Assembly: GCF_020515695.1 (NCBI RefSeq)
Contig: NZ_JAIWJA010000001.1
Span: 806,001 to 870,000, forward strand
Source of the DNA: Pseudomonas sp. MWU16-30317
GTDB lineage: Bacteria > Pseudomonadota > Gammaproteobacteria > Pseudomonadales > Pseudomonadaceae
Reading direction: 5' to 3'
Length of the DNA stretch: 64,000 nucleotides
In this document: positions 27,720 to 38,582 of the stretch, piece after piece
How the letters are laid out: each line of letters begins with the position of its first letter
How positions within the stretch are numbered: position 1 is the first letter of the stretch
The notes under the pieces: generated by a model
Told to the model about the DNA's origin: nothing
Database searches by the model: none
The model's input: only the letters and a program-made list of their open reading frames with translations
Translations under genes and position numbers: made by a program

Positions 27720-29027
27720 TTATCGGTTGACGACTTTTGCAGGCAGCGCCACCACCAGCAATGAACTCAGCAACAAGCACCCGGCGAAGATCCACAGCGC
27801 TATTTGCGGGCTGTGGAAGTGGTCCATCACCACGCCCATGAGTGAGTTGCTTACCAGCCCGGCGATGTTTGCCACCGAGCAGGCCAGGGCGAAGCCCGTA
27901 GCGGCCGCGGTGCCCTTGAGGAAGGTCGCGGGCAGGCTGAAGAACACCGGCACGGCGCCGATGATGGTCAGCGAAGCGACCGAGAACAACGCTACGGTCG
28001 CCGCCACGTTCTGGGTGAAGAAGGTGCTTAGGAACATCGCTGCGGCACCGACGATAAAGGGCACGATGATGTGCCAGCGGCGCTCGCGGTGCTTGTCCGA
28101 ACTGGCGCCGATGGCGAGCATGCCGATCAACCCGGCCAGGCTCGGAATGGCCACCAGCAGGCCGATATCTGCGGGGTTGGACACCCCGGCGTTTTTGATG
28201 AAGGTCGGCAGCCAGAAGCCCATGGCGTAGGCACTGAGCAGGATCGAGAAGTCGATGCCGCCGAGCATCCAGACCTTGATGTTGAAGAAGCCGTCGCGGA
28301 ACGAATGGCCGCCCGGGTTTTCGCCTTCATCCTTGGCCAGCACAGCGCTGAGTTCGGACTTTTCCGCGTGGCTCAGCCATTTTGCGTCGCTGATGCCGTT
28401 GGGCAGTACCGCGAAACACAGGAAACCCAGCACCACGGTCGGCACCGCTTCCAGGAGGAACAGCCACTGCCACGCGGCCAGCCCGCCGACACCGCCGAAG
28501 TGGCCCATGATCCAGCCCGACAGGGGGCTGCCCAACAGGCTCGAGAGCGGCAGGCCGATCATGAACAGGGCGATGATGCGGCTGCGACGGTAGGACGGAA
28601 ACCACTGACTCAGGTAATACAGCACGCCCGGCAGAAAGCCTGCTTCGGCGGCGCCCAGCAGGAAGCGCAGGGTGTAGAACTGCCATTCGCTGGTGACGAA
28701 CATGGTCAGTCCCGACAGCAGCCCCCAACTGATCATGATGCGGGCGATCCACAGGCGTGCGCCGACCTTTTCCAGCACCAGGTTGCTCGGCACTTCGAAC
28801 AGGATGTAGCCGACGAAAAACAGCCCGGCCCCCAGGCCGTAGGCGGTTTCGCTCATGTGCAGTGTGTCGAGCATCTGCAGTTTGGCGAAGCCGACGTTGA
28901 TGCGGTCCAGGTAGGAGGCCAGGTAGCAGAAACACAGGAAGGGGATCAGCCTCCAGATGATCTTGCGGTAGCTGTCGGACGCCTGCGCACGCGGCATTTC
29001 AAGGGCTCCGGTTTCGCTGAGTGACAT
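27720..29027 (-). CDS. nicT: Nicotinate-pathway MFS transporter NicT
   Basis: A 435-residue, 12-helix MFS protein of the anion:cation symporter family (FCYLASYLDRINVGFAKLQM in helix 1, VPSNLVLEKVGAR between helices 2 and 3). Position directly after nicF in the nicCDEFT order identifies it as NicT, proposed in P. putida to take up nicotinate or a pathway intermediate at the inner membrane. In P. putida the porin gene nicP follows; here a GH3 gene follows instead. The ATG at 29027 encodes MSLSETG. Expression is expected from the nicC promoter under NicR. Confidence 0.87.
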   Translation of the reverse strand: MSLSETGALEMPRAQASDSYRKIIWRLIPFLCFCYLASYLDRINVGFAKLQMLDTLHMSETAYGLGAGLFFVGYILFEVPSNLVLEKVGARLWIARIMISWGLLSGLTMFVTSEWQFYTLRFLLGAAEAGFLPGVLYYLSQWFPSYRRSRIIALFMIGLPLSSLLGSPLSGWIMGHFGGVGGLAAWQWLFLLEAVPTVVLGFLCFAVLPNGISDAKWLSHAEKSELSAVLAKDEGENPGGHSFRDGFFNIKVWMLGGIDFSILLSAYAMGFWLPTFIKNAGVSNPADIGLLVAIPSLAGLIGMLAIGASSDKHRERRWHIIVPFIVGAAAMFLSTFFTQNVAATVALFSVASLTIIGAVPVFFSLPATFLKGTAAATGFALACSVANIAGLVSNSLMGVVMDHFHSPQIALWIFAGCLLLSSLLVVALPAKVVNR

Positions 29028-29137
29028 GTCGTGTCTCCTGATTCTGCCGCTTTTGCGGCGCTACGGGCTATGTTCATGGGCAGACAGGAATCAGTGGGCG
29101 AGGGGCGTCTCTTGAATGGACGCCTCCCTGGGAGCCC

Positions 29138-29764
29138 TTACAGCGTGGCGAGATAGTCCAGCGTTTGTGCTCGGGAAACCACATCCCCGTATTTATTATC
29201 GATGTCGAACAGGTTGGCCTCGTGGGGTGCCTGGTGCCGATCGCCGACGCACTCGCGCACGACGATGCCGCGATAGCCGTATTGCACTGCGTCCACGGCG
29301 GTGGCGCGCACGCAGCCGCTGGTGGAGCAGCCCAGCATGATCAGCGTGTCTATGCCCAGTGCATGCAGCATGGGTGCCAGGCTGGTACCAAAAAAGGCGC
29401 TGGCGTATTGTTTGGTCAGCACCACCTCGGTCGGCAGTGGCGTCACTTCAGGGCAAAACGCGGCCAAGGGATTGCCCTCGATCATGTCCTTCATCACCGG
29501 CGCCTTTTTCACCCACATGCCACCGTCTGCGAAGTGCCCGGGATGGTAGCGGATATTGGTGTGGATCACCGGAACGCCGATGGCGCGTGCGGCCGCCAGC
29601 AGCTCGACGCTATGGGACACGGCATCGACTACGCCGGGCGCGAACAGCGGTGCGCCCTCGGTGGTGTAGCCCTGCATGAAGTCGATCAGCAGCAATGCCG
29701 GGCGCTGACCGAAGCCGACGCGATTACCCCACACCCCGGCATAATTGTCTTCTGCGCTGCTCAT
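29138..29764 (-). CDS. nicF: Maleamate amidohydrolase NicF
   Basis: A 208-residue isochorismatase-fold amidase. By my count the Asp-Lys-Cys triad is D28 (LLIDFMQGY), K118 (VLTKQYASAF) and C151 (STSGCVRATAVDA). It hydrolyses maleamate to maleate and ammonia in the cytosol. AGGAG lies 7 nt ahead of the ATG at 29764, and it is separated from nicE by only 11 bases. Genes on both sides confirm the pathway assignment. Confidence 0.92.
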   Translation of the reverse strand: MSSAEDNYAGVWGNRVGFGQRPALLLIDFMQGYTTEGAPLFAPGVVDAVSHSVELLAAARAIGVPVIHTNIRYHPGHFADGGMWVKKAPVMKDMIEGNPLAAFCPEVTPLPTEVVLTKQYASAFFGTSLAPMLHALGIDTLIMLGCSTSGCVRATAVDAVQYGYRGIVVRECVGDRHQAPHEANLFDIDNKYGDVVSRAQTLDYLATL

Positions 29765-29775
29765 GAGCGTGCTCC

Positions 29776-30528
29776 TCAGTAGGCGCCAGACAGCAAGGCC
29801 CCGGCACCGGGCACGATCGGCTCCAGTTGCAGGGCCTTAAGCATGGCGTAAGTAGTGGCGATGGCGGCGGTTAGCACAGGCTTGCCGGTTTGTGCCTCGA
29901 CCTTGGCGACGGCGCCCAGCGAGGGCATTTGCACGCAGGCGGAGAGCACGATCACGTCCACATCGGTCAGGTCCAGGCCGGCGACGATACCCGGCAAACG
30001 GGACGGATCATGGCGAGCCACGTCGAGGTTGTCGGGGATCTCCAGGGCGTGCCACACCTTCACCTCGATACCTTCGTGCTGGATGTAGTCCACCACCAGT
30101 TCGGTCAGCGGTTTCATGTAGGGCGCCACCAGGGCGATGCGCTTGGCACCCAGCACCTTGAGGCCGTCTACCAGAGCGCCGGCACTAGTGATCACCTTGG
30201 CCTCGGAGTCGTTGTCCAGCACCACTTGGCCCAGGCGCTGCTGGGATTCACGGTGGTAGCCACGGCCCATGGCCATGATCGCCACCAGGCAAGCGTAGCC
30301 GAGCACATCGACGCGGGCGTCGGACAGCTCCAGGGCGCAACGGTCGGACTGTGCATCCATGGCTGCCAGTTCTTCCTTCTTCACGTGCTTCATGCGCATG
30401 CGCGCCGAGTGGAAGGTGAAGCGCTCGGGACGGATCAACTGGCGCGCGGTGAGCATCGCCGGAATCTCGGTTTCCATGGTGGTGTTGGAGCTCGGCACGA
30501 TCTGGCCGATGCGGTAGAGCTTGCTCAT
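29776..30528 (-). CDS. nicE: Maleate isomerase NicE
   Basis: A 250-residue Asp/Glu-racemase-superfamily enzyme that converts maleate to fumarate, feeding the TCA cycle. Both catalytic cysteines are present: C80 (LGYACLVAIMAMG) and C198 (VLSACVQMPSLG). The N-terminal RIGQIVPSSNTTMETEIPAM is characteristic. It lies between nicD (15-base gap) and nicF in the nicCDEFT operon. Confidence 0.93.
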   Translation of the reverse strand: MSKLYRIGQIVPSSNTTMETEIPAMLTARQLIRPERFTFHSARMRMKHVKKEELAAMDAQSDRCALELSDARVDVLGYACLVAIMAMGRGYHRESQQRLGQVVLDNDSEAKVITSAGALVDGLKVLGAKRIALVAPYMKPLTELVVDYIQHEGIEVKVWHALEIPDNLDVARHDPSRLPGIVAGLDLTDVDVIVLSACVQMPSLGAVAKVEAQTGKPVLTAAIATTYAMLKALQLEPIVPGAGALLSGAY

Positions 30529-30543
30529 GGTGGGTCTCCGGAT

Positions 30544-32549
<2,006 letters not shown>

Positions 32550-32557
32550 TTACAGTG

Positions 32558-32791
32558 TATGCACTATTATTTTTCGCTGTGAAGGGGCTTGTCGAAAAAT
32601 AGTTGAAAAAGCTTCCAAGGTGCTAATTCAGCGTATATGCCCAGCGAAATATGAGACTTATCAATTTTCTAATCATTGGCTCGTACTTTGCAGACGCCGC
32701 TTCATGGTTTTTTGAATGTGTCATTAAGTAGCGTATACATTATAAATATGCACCATCACGAAGCGCGCCGCGCCATCGCGGTGCATATTTA
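32558..32791. promoter_or_regulatory. nicC-nicX divergent control region with repeated TATGCAC sites, candidate NicR operators
   Basis: The 318-bp spacer between nicC and nicX is AT-rich compared with its surroundings. TATGCAC occurs at 32558-32564 on the nicC side and at 32747-32753 on the nicX side, and its complement GTGCATA at 32781-32787. The two nicX-side copies form a perfect 12-bp inverted repeat, TAAATATGCACC (32743-32754) with GGTGCATATTTA (32780-32791), around a 25-nt centre. NicR is known to repress both nicC and nicX promoters in P. putida; that these are its sites is inferred. Confidence 0.55.
32712..32739 (+). promoter_or_regulatory. Sigma-70-type promoter for nicX
   Basis: TTGAAT (32712-32717), 16-bp spacer, TATACA (32734-32739). 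It immediately precedes the first arm of the candidate NicR repeat, so a bound repressor would block it. About 78 bp ahead of the nicX ATG. Confidence 0.5.
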
Positions 32792-32816
32792 ACCCACCGG
32801 CTCAGGAGAAAATGCA

Positions 32817-33869
32817 ATGGCTGTCAGCGACGCTGAACTGACCCAGATGTTCGAACATGTGCTCACGCTGTCGAAAGTGGACGCCACCCAAAGCGTGGCC
32901 ATCCTCAAGGCCCACTACTCCAACCCGCGCACCGTGCGTGCGGCGATGGAGGCCGCGCAGCGGCTGGGCGCCAAGGTGTATGCCGTGGAGTTGCCGGCCT
33001 TCAATGCCCCGGTGGCCATGGGCAACGACATGACCGCCTACTGCGGCGACACCGCGCTCACCGGCAACCTCGCGGCCCAGCGCGCGCTGGAAGCCGCTGA
33101 CCTGATCGTCGACACCATGATGCTGCTGCATTCCCCCGAACAGGAGCAGATCCTCAAGACCGGCACGCGCATCCTGCTGGCCGTCGAGCCCCCGGAAGTG
33201 CTGGCCCGCATGCTGCCGAGCGAGGCCGACAAGGCACGGGTGATGGCCGCCGAAGCCGTGCTCAAGCAGGCCCGTACGATGACCGTGCGTTCCCGCGCCG
33301 GCAGCGATTTCCGTGCGGCGCTAGGCCAGTACCCGGCGGTCACCGAGTATGGCTATGTTGATCAACCTGGGCGCTGGGACCATTGGCCCAGCGGCTTTCT
33401 GTTCACCTGGCCGAACGAGGAAACCGCCGCAGGCACTCTGGTGCTGGACGTGGGGGATATCCTGCTGCCGTTCAAGACCTACTGCCGCGAGCGCATCACC
33501 CTGGAGATCGAAAAAGGCTTCATCACCCGCATTCACGGCGGCTTCGAGGCGGAGTACCTGCGCGAATACATGAAGTACTTCAACGATCCCGAGGTGTACG
33601 GCATCTCCCATATCGGCTGGGGCCTGCAGCCGCGCGCGCAATGGACCGCCATGGGGCTGCACGACAAGAACGACGGCATGTGCATGGACGCCCGTGCGTT
33701 CTACGGCAACTTCCTGTTCTCCACCGGCCCTAACACCGAGGTGGGCGGCAAACGCAAGACGCCGTGCCACATGGATATTCCGCTGCGTCACTGCGACATC
33801 TACCTGGACGATCAGGCCGTGGTATTGGCCGGTGATGTCGTCGCCCCGGCGGCTTCTATCGCCAAGTGA
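32817..33869 (+). CDS. nicX: 2,5-dihydroxypyridine 5,6-dioxygenase NicX
   Basis: A 350-residue iron-dependent ring-cleaving dioxygenase that opens 2,5-dihydroxypyridine to N-formylmaleamate. The three Fe(II) ligands described for NicX, H265, H318 and D320, all fall at exactly those positions here (GISHIGWG and TPCHMDIPL). CAGGAG precedes the ATG at 32817. It is followed by nicR, matching the nicXR operon of P. putida. Confidence 0.94.
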   Translation: MAVSDAELTQMFEHVLTLSKVDATQSVAILKAHYSNPRTVRAAMEAAQRLGAKVYAVELPAFNAPVAMGNDMTAYCGDTALTGNLAAQRALEAADLIVDTMMLLHSPEQEQILKTGTRILLAVEPPEVLARMLPSEADKARVMAAEAVLKQARTMTVRSRAGSDFRAALGQYPAVTEYGYVDQPGRWDHWPSGFLFTWPNEETAAGTLVLDVGDILLPFKTYCRERITLEIEKGFITRIHGGFEAEYLREYMKYFNDPEVYGISHIGWGLQPRAQWTAMGLHDKNDGMCMDARAFYGNFLFSTGPNTEVGGKRKTPCHMDIPLRHCDIYLDDQAVVLAGDVVAPAASIAK

Positions 33870-33971
33870 CCGCGTACTGCTGGCGCCCGTGATGCTAGGT
33901 CCGGGCGCGCGGTGGGGGTGGGCTTTGAGTTATCGTATGTGTTTTCCAGCTGCTGCGGACCTGTCCTGCCC

Positions 33972-34412
33972 ATGAGTTCCACCGATCCTTCCTATGCCTT
34001 CACCGAACAGGTGGGGCACTTGCTGCGCAAGGCTTATCAGCGCCATATGGCGATCTTCCAGCAGAACGTCGGCGAGTCGCAGCTCACCGCAGTGCAATTC
34101 ATCACCCTCTGCGCCGTGCGCGACCATGGCCCCAGCTCGCTCACCGAACTGGTGGCGCTGACTGCCGTCGACCAGGCCACCATCCGCGGCATCGTCGAGC
34201 GTCTCAAGGCGCGCGAACTGGTGGCGCTGGGGCATGACGCCCAGGATCGGCGCAAGGTCATCGTGCACCTGGCCGAGGCCGGTCGCGTGGCTGTGGAGCA
34301 GACCGTGCCGTGCGCCCAGCAGATCAGCGAGCTGACCCTGAGCAACCTCAACCCCGGGGAGCGAGTGGCGATGCTGTTCCTGCTGCGCAAGATGATCGAC
34401 GACCCTGCCTGA
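33972..34412 (+). CDS. nicR: MarR-family repressor NicR
   Basis: A 146-residue MarR protein: a winged helix with SSLTELVALTAVDQATIRGI and the wing ALGHDAQDRRKVIVHL. In P. putida NicR represses nicCDEFTP and nicXR, and 6-hydroxynicotinate relieves it. The ATG at 33972 (MSSTDPSY) fits the family N-terminus; the in-frame ATG at 33912 would add 20 residues rich in Cys and hydrophobics. It lies 102 bp after nicX. Confidence 0.9.
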   Translation: MSSTDPSYAFTEQVGHLLRKAYQRHMAIFQQNVGESQLTAVQFITLCAVRDHGPSSLTELVALTAVDQATIRGIVERLKARELVALGHDAQDRRKVIVHLAEAGRVAVEQTVPCAQQISELTLSNLNPGERVAMLFLLRKMIDDPA

Positions 34413-34454
34413 TTCACCGCACCTGGCGCGAGTCTTTGAGCGTCAGTTGGCCGC

Positions 34455-34493
34455 TTGGCACCGTTCTTGCCTTTTGATGTAGTAAGTACTACA
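34455..34493 (+). promoter_or_regulatory. nicA promoter with overlapping palindrome, candidate NicS operator
   Basis: TGTAGTA-AG-TACTACA (34478-34493) is a perfect 7-bp inverted repeat 18 bases ahead of nicA. Two promoter readings overlap it. One is sigma-70: TTGGCA (34455-34460), 17-bp spacer, TGTAGT (34478-34483). The other is a sigma-54 core: TGGCAC-CGTTC-TTGC (34456-34470). The palindrome covers the -10 of the first and the start point of the second. NicS represses nicAB in P. putida; assigning the site to NicS is inferred. Confidence 0.65.
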
Positions 34494-34510
34494 CGAAAAT
34501 AGAGAGCGGC

Positions 34511-35020
34511 ATGAACACACCTCTTGCGCCTACCGCGTCGACTCGCATCAGTTGCACCGTCAACGGCCAACCGGTGACGTGCAGCGCCATGGCCGACACG
34601 CCCTTGCTGCTGGTGCTGCGCAACGATCTGCACCTTAACGGCCCCAAGTTCGGCTGCGGCCTGGGCGAATGCGGGGCGTGCACGGTGATCGTCGACGGCA
34701 AAGCCACGCGTGCCTGCGTGATGCCCTGGAGTGGGGTGGCGAATCGTAACGTCACCACCCTCGAAGGCTTGGGCGACCGCCATCGCCCGCACCCGGTACA
34801 GCAAGCCTTCATCGACGCCCAGGCGGCGCAGTGCGGCTATTGTCTGAATGGCATGATCATGACCGCCAAGGCCTTGCTCGACCGCAACCCCGACCCCAGC
34901 GAAGCGCAGATTCGCCGCGCGCTGTCGGCCAACCTGTGCCGTTGCGGCACGCACCTCGAAATCCTCGCTGCGGTGCGTAGCGCCGCCCAGCTTTATCGTG
35001 AGAGCCGTCGCAATGACTGA
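34511..35020 (+). CDS. nicA: Nicotinate hydroxylase small subunit NicA ([2Fe-2S])
   Basis: A 169-residue protein with two [2Fe-2S] clusters: C49, C54, C57, C69 (plant-ferredoxin-type) and C108, C111, C143, C145 (alpha-helical type, with CGYC and CRC). It passes electrons from the molybdenum subunit NicB during hydroxylation of nicotinate to 6-hydroxynicotinate. The 3' end overlaps nicB by 8 bases. Controlled by the palindromic promoter just upstream. Confidence 0.93.
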   Translation: MNTPLAPTASTRISCTVNGQPVTCSAMADTPLLLVLRNDLHLNGPKFGCGLGECGACTVIVDGKATRACVMPWSGVANRNVTTLEGLGDRHRPHPVQQAFIDAQAAQCGYCLNGMIMTAKALLDRNPDPSEAQIRRALSANLCRCGTHLEILAAVRSAAQLYRESRRND

Positions 35021-38000
35021 CCGTGCCGTTCCGACCCAGGCCGAACTGCTGGCGCGCGAAGGCGTGTTGCTCGTGGTCGACCAGATCCAGCCGCCGCCCG
35101 GACTGGTGCCCAAGGGCAAGACGCCCATTCTCAAACCTAAAGAGCTGGGGCTGTTCATCGCCCTGTGCGATACCGGCGAGTACTACGCCTTCAACGGCCA
35201 TGTGGACCTGGGCACCGGCATCCAGACCTCCCTGGGGCAGATCGTCGCCGAAGAACTCGACCTGCGCATGGACCAGTTGCGTGTGGTGCTGGGCGATACC
35301 GCCCGGGCGCCGAACCAGGGCGCAACCATCGCCAGTGCCACCTTGCAGATCTCCGCCGTGCCGCTGCGCAACGCCGCCGCCGAAGCGCGCCGCTGGTTGC
35401 TGGCGGCAGCGGCCGAGCGTTTGGGCAGTGACGACCTGCGCATCGAAGCCGGCGTGGTGCATAGTCGCGATGGCCGGGCGCTGAGTTTCGCCGAGTTGAT
35501 CCAGGGCCAGCGCATCGAGCTGACCCTCAGCGGCGACGCACCGTTGAAGTCTTTGGCCGATTACAAACTGGTAGGGCAAAGCTCGGCGCGGGTCGATATC
35601 CCCGCCAAGGCCACCGGCGAGCTGACCTTCGTGCACGACATGCGCGTGCCGGACATGCTCCACGGCCGCGTGGTGCGCCCACCCTATGACGGCTACGACA
35701 CCGGGGTGTTCGTCGGCACCAGCCTGATCGCTGTCGATGAAAGCTCAATCGCCCATCTTCCCGGCATTGTCCGCGTAGTGGTGATCGGCGACTTTATCGG
35801 CGTGGTGGCCGAGCGCGAGGAGCAGGCGATCAAAGCCGCACGTGAGCTCAAGGTGCAATGGAAGCCTTGGCAGCAACATCTGCCCAACCTCGACAATATT
35901 GAACAAGCACTGCGCGACAACCCGTCGATCGAGCGGGTCGTGCACGACACCGGCGGCGTCGATGCCGCGTTGGCCAGCGTCGCGACTCGCCTGACTCGCC
36001 GTTACCTGTGGCCTTACCAACTGCACGGTTCCATCGGCCCGGCCTGCGCGGTGGCCGACTACCAGCCCCAGGCGATCCGCATCTGGTCCGGTACCCAGAA
36101 TCCCCACGCGTTGCGCGCCGACTTGGGCTGGCTGCTGGAGGTCGATGAAACCGGCATCGAGATCATCCGCATGGAGGCGTCCGGCTGCTACGGGCGCAAC
36201 TGTGCCGATGATGTATGCGCCGACGCGGTGCTGCTGTCCCGCGCGGTCGGCAAGCCGGTGCGCGTGCAACTGACCCGCGAGCAGGAGCACGCTTGGGAGC
36301 CCAAGGGCACCGCGCAGTTGATGGACGTCGACGGCGGTATCGACGCTGCCGGCGACCTGGCCGTCTACGACTTCCGCACCCGCTACCCATCCAACGGCGC
36401 GCCGACCCTGGCACTGCTGCTGACCGGCCGCGTCGAGCCGGTGCCGGTGGCCTACGAGATGGGCGACCGCACTGCGGTGCCCCATTACAGCTACCCGGAG
36501 CTACGAGTCAGCATCGAGGACATGGCGCCGATCGTGCGCGCCTCTTGGTTGCGTGGCGTATCGGCGCTGCCCAACGTCTTCGCCCACGAATCCTATATCG
36601 ACGAGCTGGCCCACGAGGCGGGCGTTGACCCGGTGGAATACCGCCTGCGCTATCTGCCTGACGAGCGTGCCGCCGAACTGGTGCGCGCCACCGCCGAGCG
36701 CGCGCAATGGACGCCACACACCCAGCCCGGTCAGACCCCTGGCGAAGACGGTGTGTTGCGTGGCCGCGGCTTCGCCTACGCGCGATACATCCACAGTAAA
36801 TTCCCCGGCTTTGGTGCTGCCTGGGCCGCCTGGGTGGCCGACGTGGCCATCGACAAGCAAACCGGCGACATCGCTGTGACTCGCGTGGTGGTCGGCCATG
36901 ACGCCGGCATGATGGTCAACCCGGCCGGGGTGCAGCACCAGATTCACGGCAACGTGATGCAGTCCACCAGCCGTGTGCTCAAGGAGCAGGTGACGTTCGA
37001 GGAATCGCGGGTGGTCAGCAAGGAGTGGGGCGGCTATCCGATCCTGACCTTTCCCGAGGTGCCGCAAGTCGATGTGATGATGATGCAGCGCCAGCATGAA
37101 CCGCCGCTGGGGGCAGGGGAGTCGGCCTCGGTGCCCAGCGCTGCGGCGATCGCCAACGCGGTATTCGATGCCACCGGCATCCGTTTTCGCGAGCTGCCGA
37201 TCACTGCCGAGCGGGTGCTGGCGGCGCTCAAGGCTGCCGAGCCCCAGGACCCGGTCGGGCTGCCTTACGCTGCGCCAGTCAAAAGCAGGAAGCGCAAATG
37301 GCTGTTCGGCGGCCTGGCAGGGCTGTTCGGCACTGCCCTGGGCCTGGGTATCAGTGCCATGCCCTGGCGCGCGGAAATCGCCGCCGTGACGCCGCCACCG
37401 GCCGGCACCTGGAGCGCGGCGACGCTGGAACGCGGCCGGCAACTGGCCGCCGCCGGCGACTGCGCCGTATGCCACACCGCCCACGGTGGAGTGACCAACG
37501 CGGGCGGGCTGGCCATGGATACGCCGTTCGGGACGCTGTACAGCAGCAACATCACGCCTGATGCACAGACGGGCATCGGCAACTGGTCGTTCGCCGCGTT
37601 CGACCGGGCCATGCGCCAAGGCATCAGCCGTGACGGGCGACACCTCTACCCGGCATTTCCCTACACCGCCTTTCGCAACATCAAGGAAGCAGACATGCAG
37701 GCACTTTATGCCTACCTGATGTCACAACCCGCAGTGCCCAGTACGCCGCCGACCAACCAGATGCGCTTTCCGTTCAATGTGCGGGCGCTGATGGCGGGCT
37801 GGAATACGCTGTTCCTCAAGCAGGGCGAATATCAGGACGATCCGGCACGCAGCGCGCAGTGGAACCGTGGCAATTATCTGGTAAACGGCCTGGGCCACTG
37901 CGCCGCCTGCCACTCGCCGCGCAACCTGATGGGCGCGGAGCAGGGCGGGGCGAAGTTCTTGTCCGGGGCGATGGTCGACGGTTGGGAAGCGCCCGCCCTG

Positions 38001-38576
38001 ACCGGTTTGTCCAAGGCGCCCACGCCCTGGACCGAAGACCAGTTGTTCAGCTACATGCGCACCGGCTTCAGCACCGAACACGGCGTTGCGGCAGGGCCGA
38101 TGGGACCGGTGGTCAGCGAGCTGTCGACCTTGCCCGACGATGACCTGCGGGCGATCGCCCATTACCTCGGCAGCCTCGAGGGTGAGCCGGTGGCCCAAGC
38201 GCAAAAGACGGTCGCCAGCCTGCCCGTCACGGCGAACCTGGCCAATGGGCGGCGGGTGTTCGAAGGCGCCTGCGCCGGTTGCCACAGTGCCCTGGACGGC
38301 GGCCCCGAGTTGTTCGGCGTGAGCCCATCGATGGCGGCGAATACCAACGTGCACAGCGACCGTCCCGACAATCTGATCAAGGTCATTCTTCACGGTATCG
38401 GCAACCCGGCCGTCAGCGAACTGGGTTATATGCCGGCGTTCAAGGACAGCCTCTCCGATACTCAGGTCAGCGACCTGGTGGCCTATCTGCGCAGCACCTT
38501 TGCGGCCGACAAGGCCCCTTGGCCACCGCTGGGCAAGCAAGTGGCCTGGCTGCGCGTCAATCCAGGCAGCCACTGA
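35013..38576 (+). CDS. nicB: Nicotinate hydroxylase large subunit NicB (molybdopterin plus three cytochrome c domains)
   Basis: A 1187-residue subunit of nicotinate hydroxylase. The N-terminal two thirds is a xanthine-dehydrogenase-type molybdenum cofactor domain (LGTGIQTSLGQIVAEELDL, GCYGRN, GAGESASVPSAAAIANAVFD). A hydrophobic segment near residue 765 (LFGGLAGLFGTALGLGISAM) probably anchors it in the inner membrane. Three c-type haem sites follow: CAVCH (817), CAACH (963) and CAGCH (1087). These haems carry electrons to the respiratory chain, so no FAD subunit is needed. I chose the ATG at 35013 (MTDRAVPTQ), overlapping nicA by 8 bases. It converges on nicS with only 6 bases between stops. 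Confidence 0.94.
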   Translation: MTDRAVPTQAELLAREGVLLVVDQIQPPPGLVPKGKTPILKPKELGLFIALCDTGEYYAFNGHVDLGTGIQTSLGQIVAEELDLRMDQLRVVLGDTARAPNQGATIASATLQISAVPLRNAAAEARRWLLAAAAERLGSDDLRIEAGVVHSRDGRALSFAELIQGQRIELTLSGDAPLKSLADYKLVGQSSARVDIPAKATGELTFVHDMRVPDMLHGRVVRPPYDGYDTGVFVGTSLIAVDESSIAHLPGIVRVVVIGDFIGVVAEREEQAIKAARELKVQWKPWQQHLPNLDNIEQALRDNPSIERVVHDTGGVDAALASVATRLTRRYLWPYQLHGSIGPACAVADYQPQAIRIWSGTQNPHALRADLGWLLEVDETGIEIIRMEASGCYGRNCADDVCADAVLLSRAVGKPVRVQLTREQEHAWEPKGTAQLMDVDGGIDAAGDLAVYDFRTRYPSNGAPTLALLLTGRVEPVPVAYEMGDRTAVPHYSYPELRVSIEDMAPIVRASWLRGVSALPNVFAHESYIDELAHEAGVDPVEYRLRYLPDERAAELVRATAERAQWTPHTQPGQTPGEDGVLRGRGFAYARYIHSKFPGFGAAWAAWVADVAIDKQTGDIAVTRVVVGHDAGMMVNPAGVQHQIHGNVMQSTSRVLKEQVTFEESRVVSKEWGGYPILTFPEVPQVDVMMMQRQHEPPLGAGESASVPSAAAIANAVFDATGIRFRELPITAERVLAALKAAEPQDPVGLPYAAPVKSRKRKWLFGGLAGLFGTALGLGISAMPWRAEIAAVTPPPAGTWSAATLERGRQLAAAGDCAVCHTAHGGVTNAGGLAMDTPFGTLYSSNITPDAQTGIGNWSFAAFDRAMRQGISRDGRHLYPAFPYTAFRNIKEADMQALYAYLMSQPAVPSTPPTNQMRFPFNVRALMAGWNTLFLKQGEYQDDPARSAQWNRGNYLVNGLGHCAACHSPRNLMGAEQGGAKFLSGAMVDGWEAPALTGLSKAPTPWTEDQLFSYMRTGFSTEHGVAAGPMGPVVSELSTLPDDDLRAIAHYLGSLEGEPVAQAQKTVASLPVTANLANGRRVFEGACAGCHSALDGGPELFGVSPSMAANTNVHSDRPDNLIKVILHGIGNPAVSELGYMPAFKDSLSDTQVSDLVAYLRSTFAADKAPWPPLGKQVAWLRVNPGSH

Positions 38577-38582
38577 ATCCTG

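Noticed and set aside
36501-37643. Separate gene within the C-terminal half of nicB, on the opposite strand
   Set aside because: nicB is continuous from the molybdenum domain through three CXXCH sites, as expected for the fused subunit.
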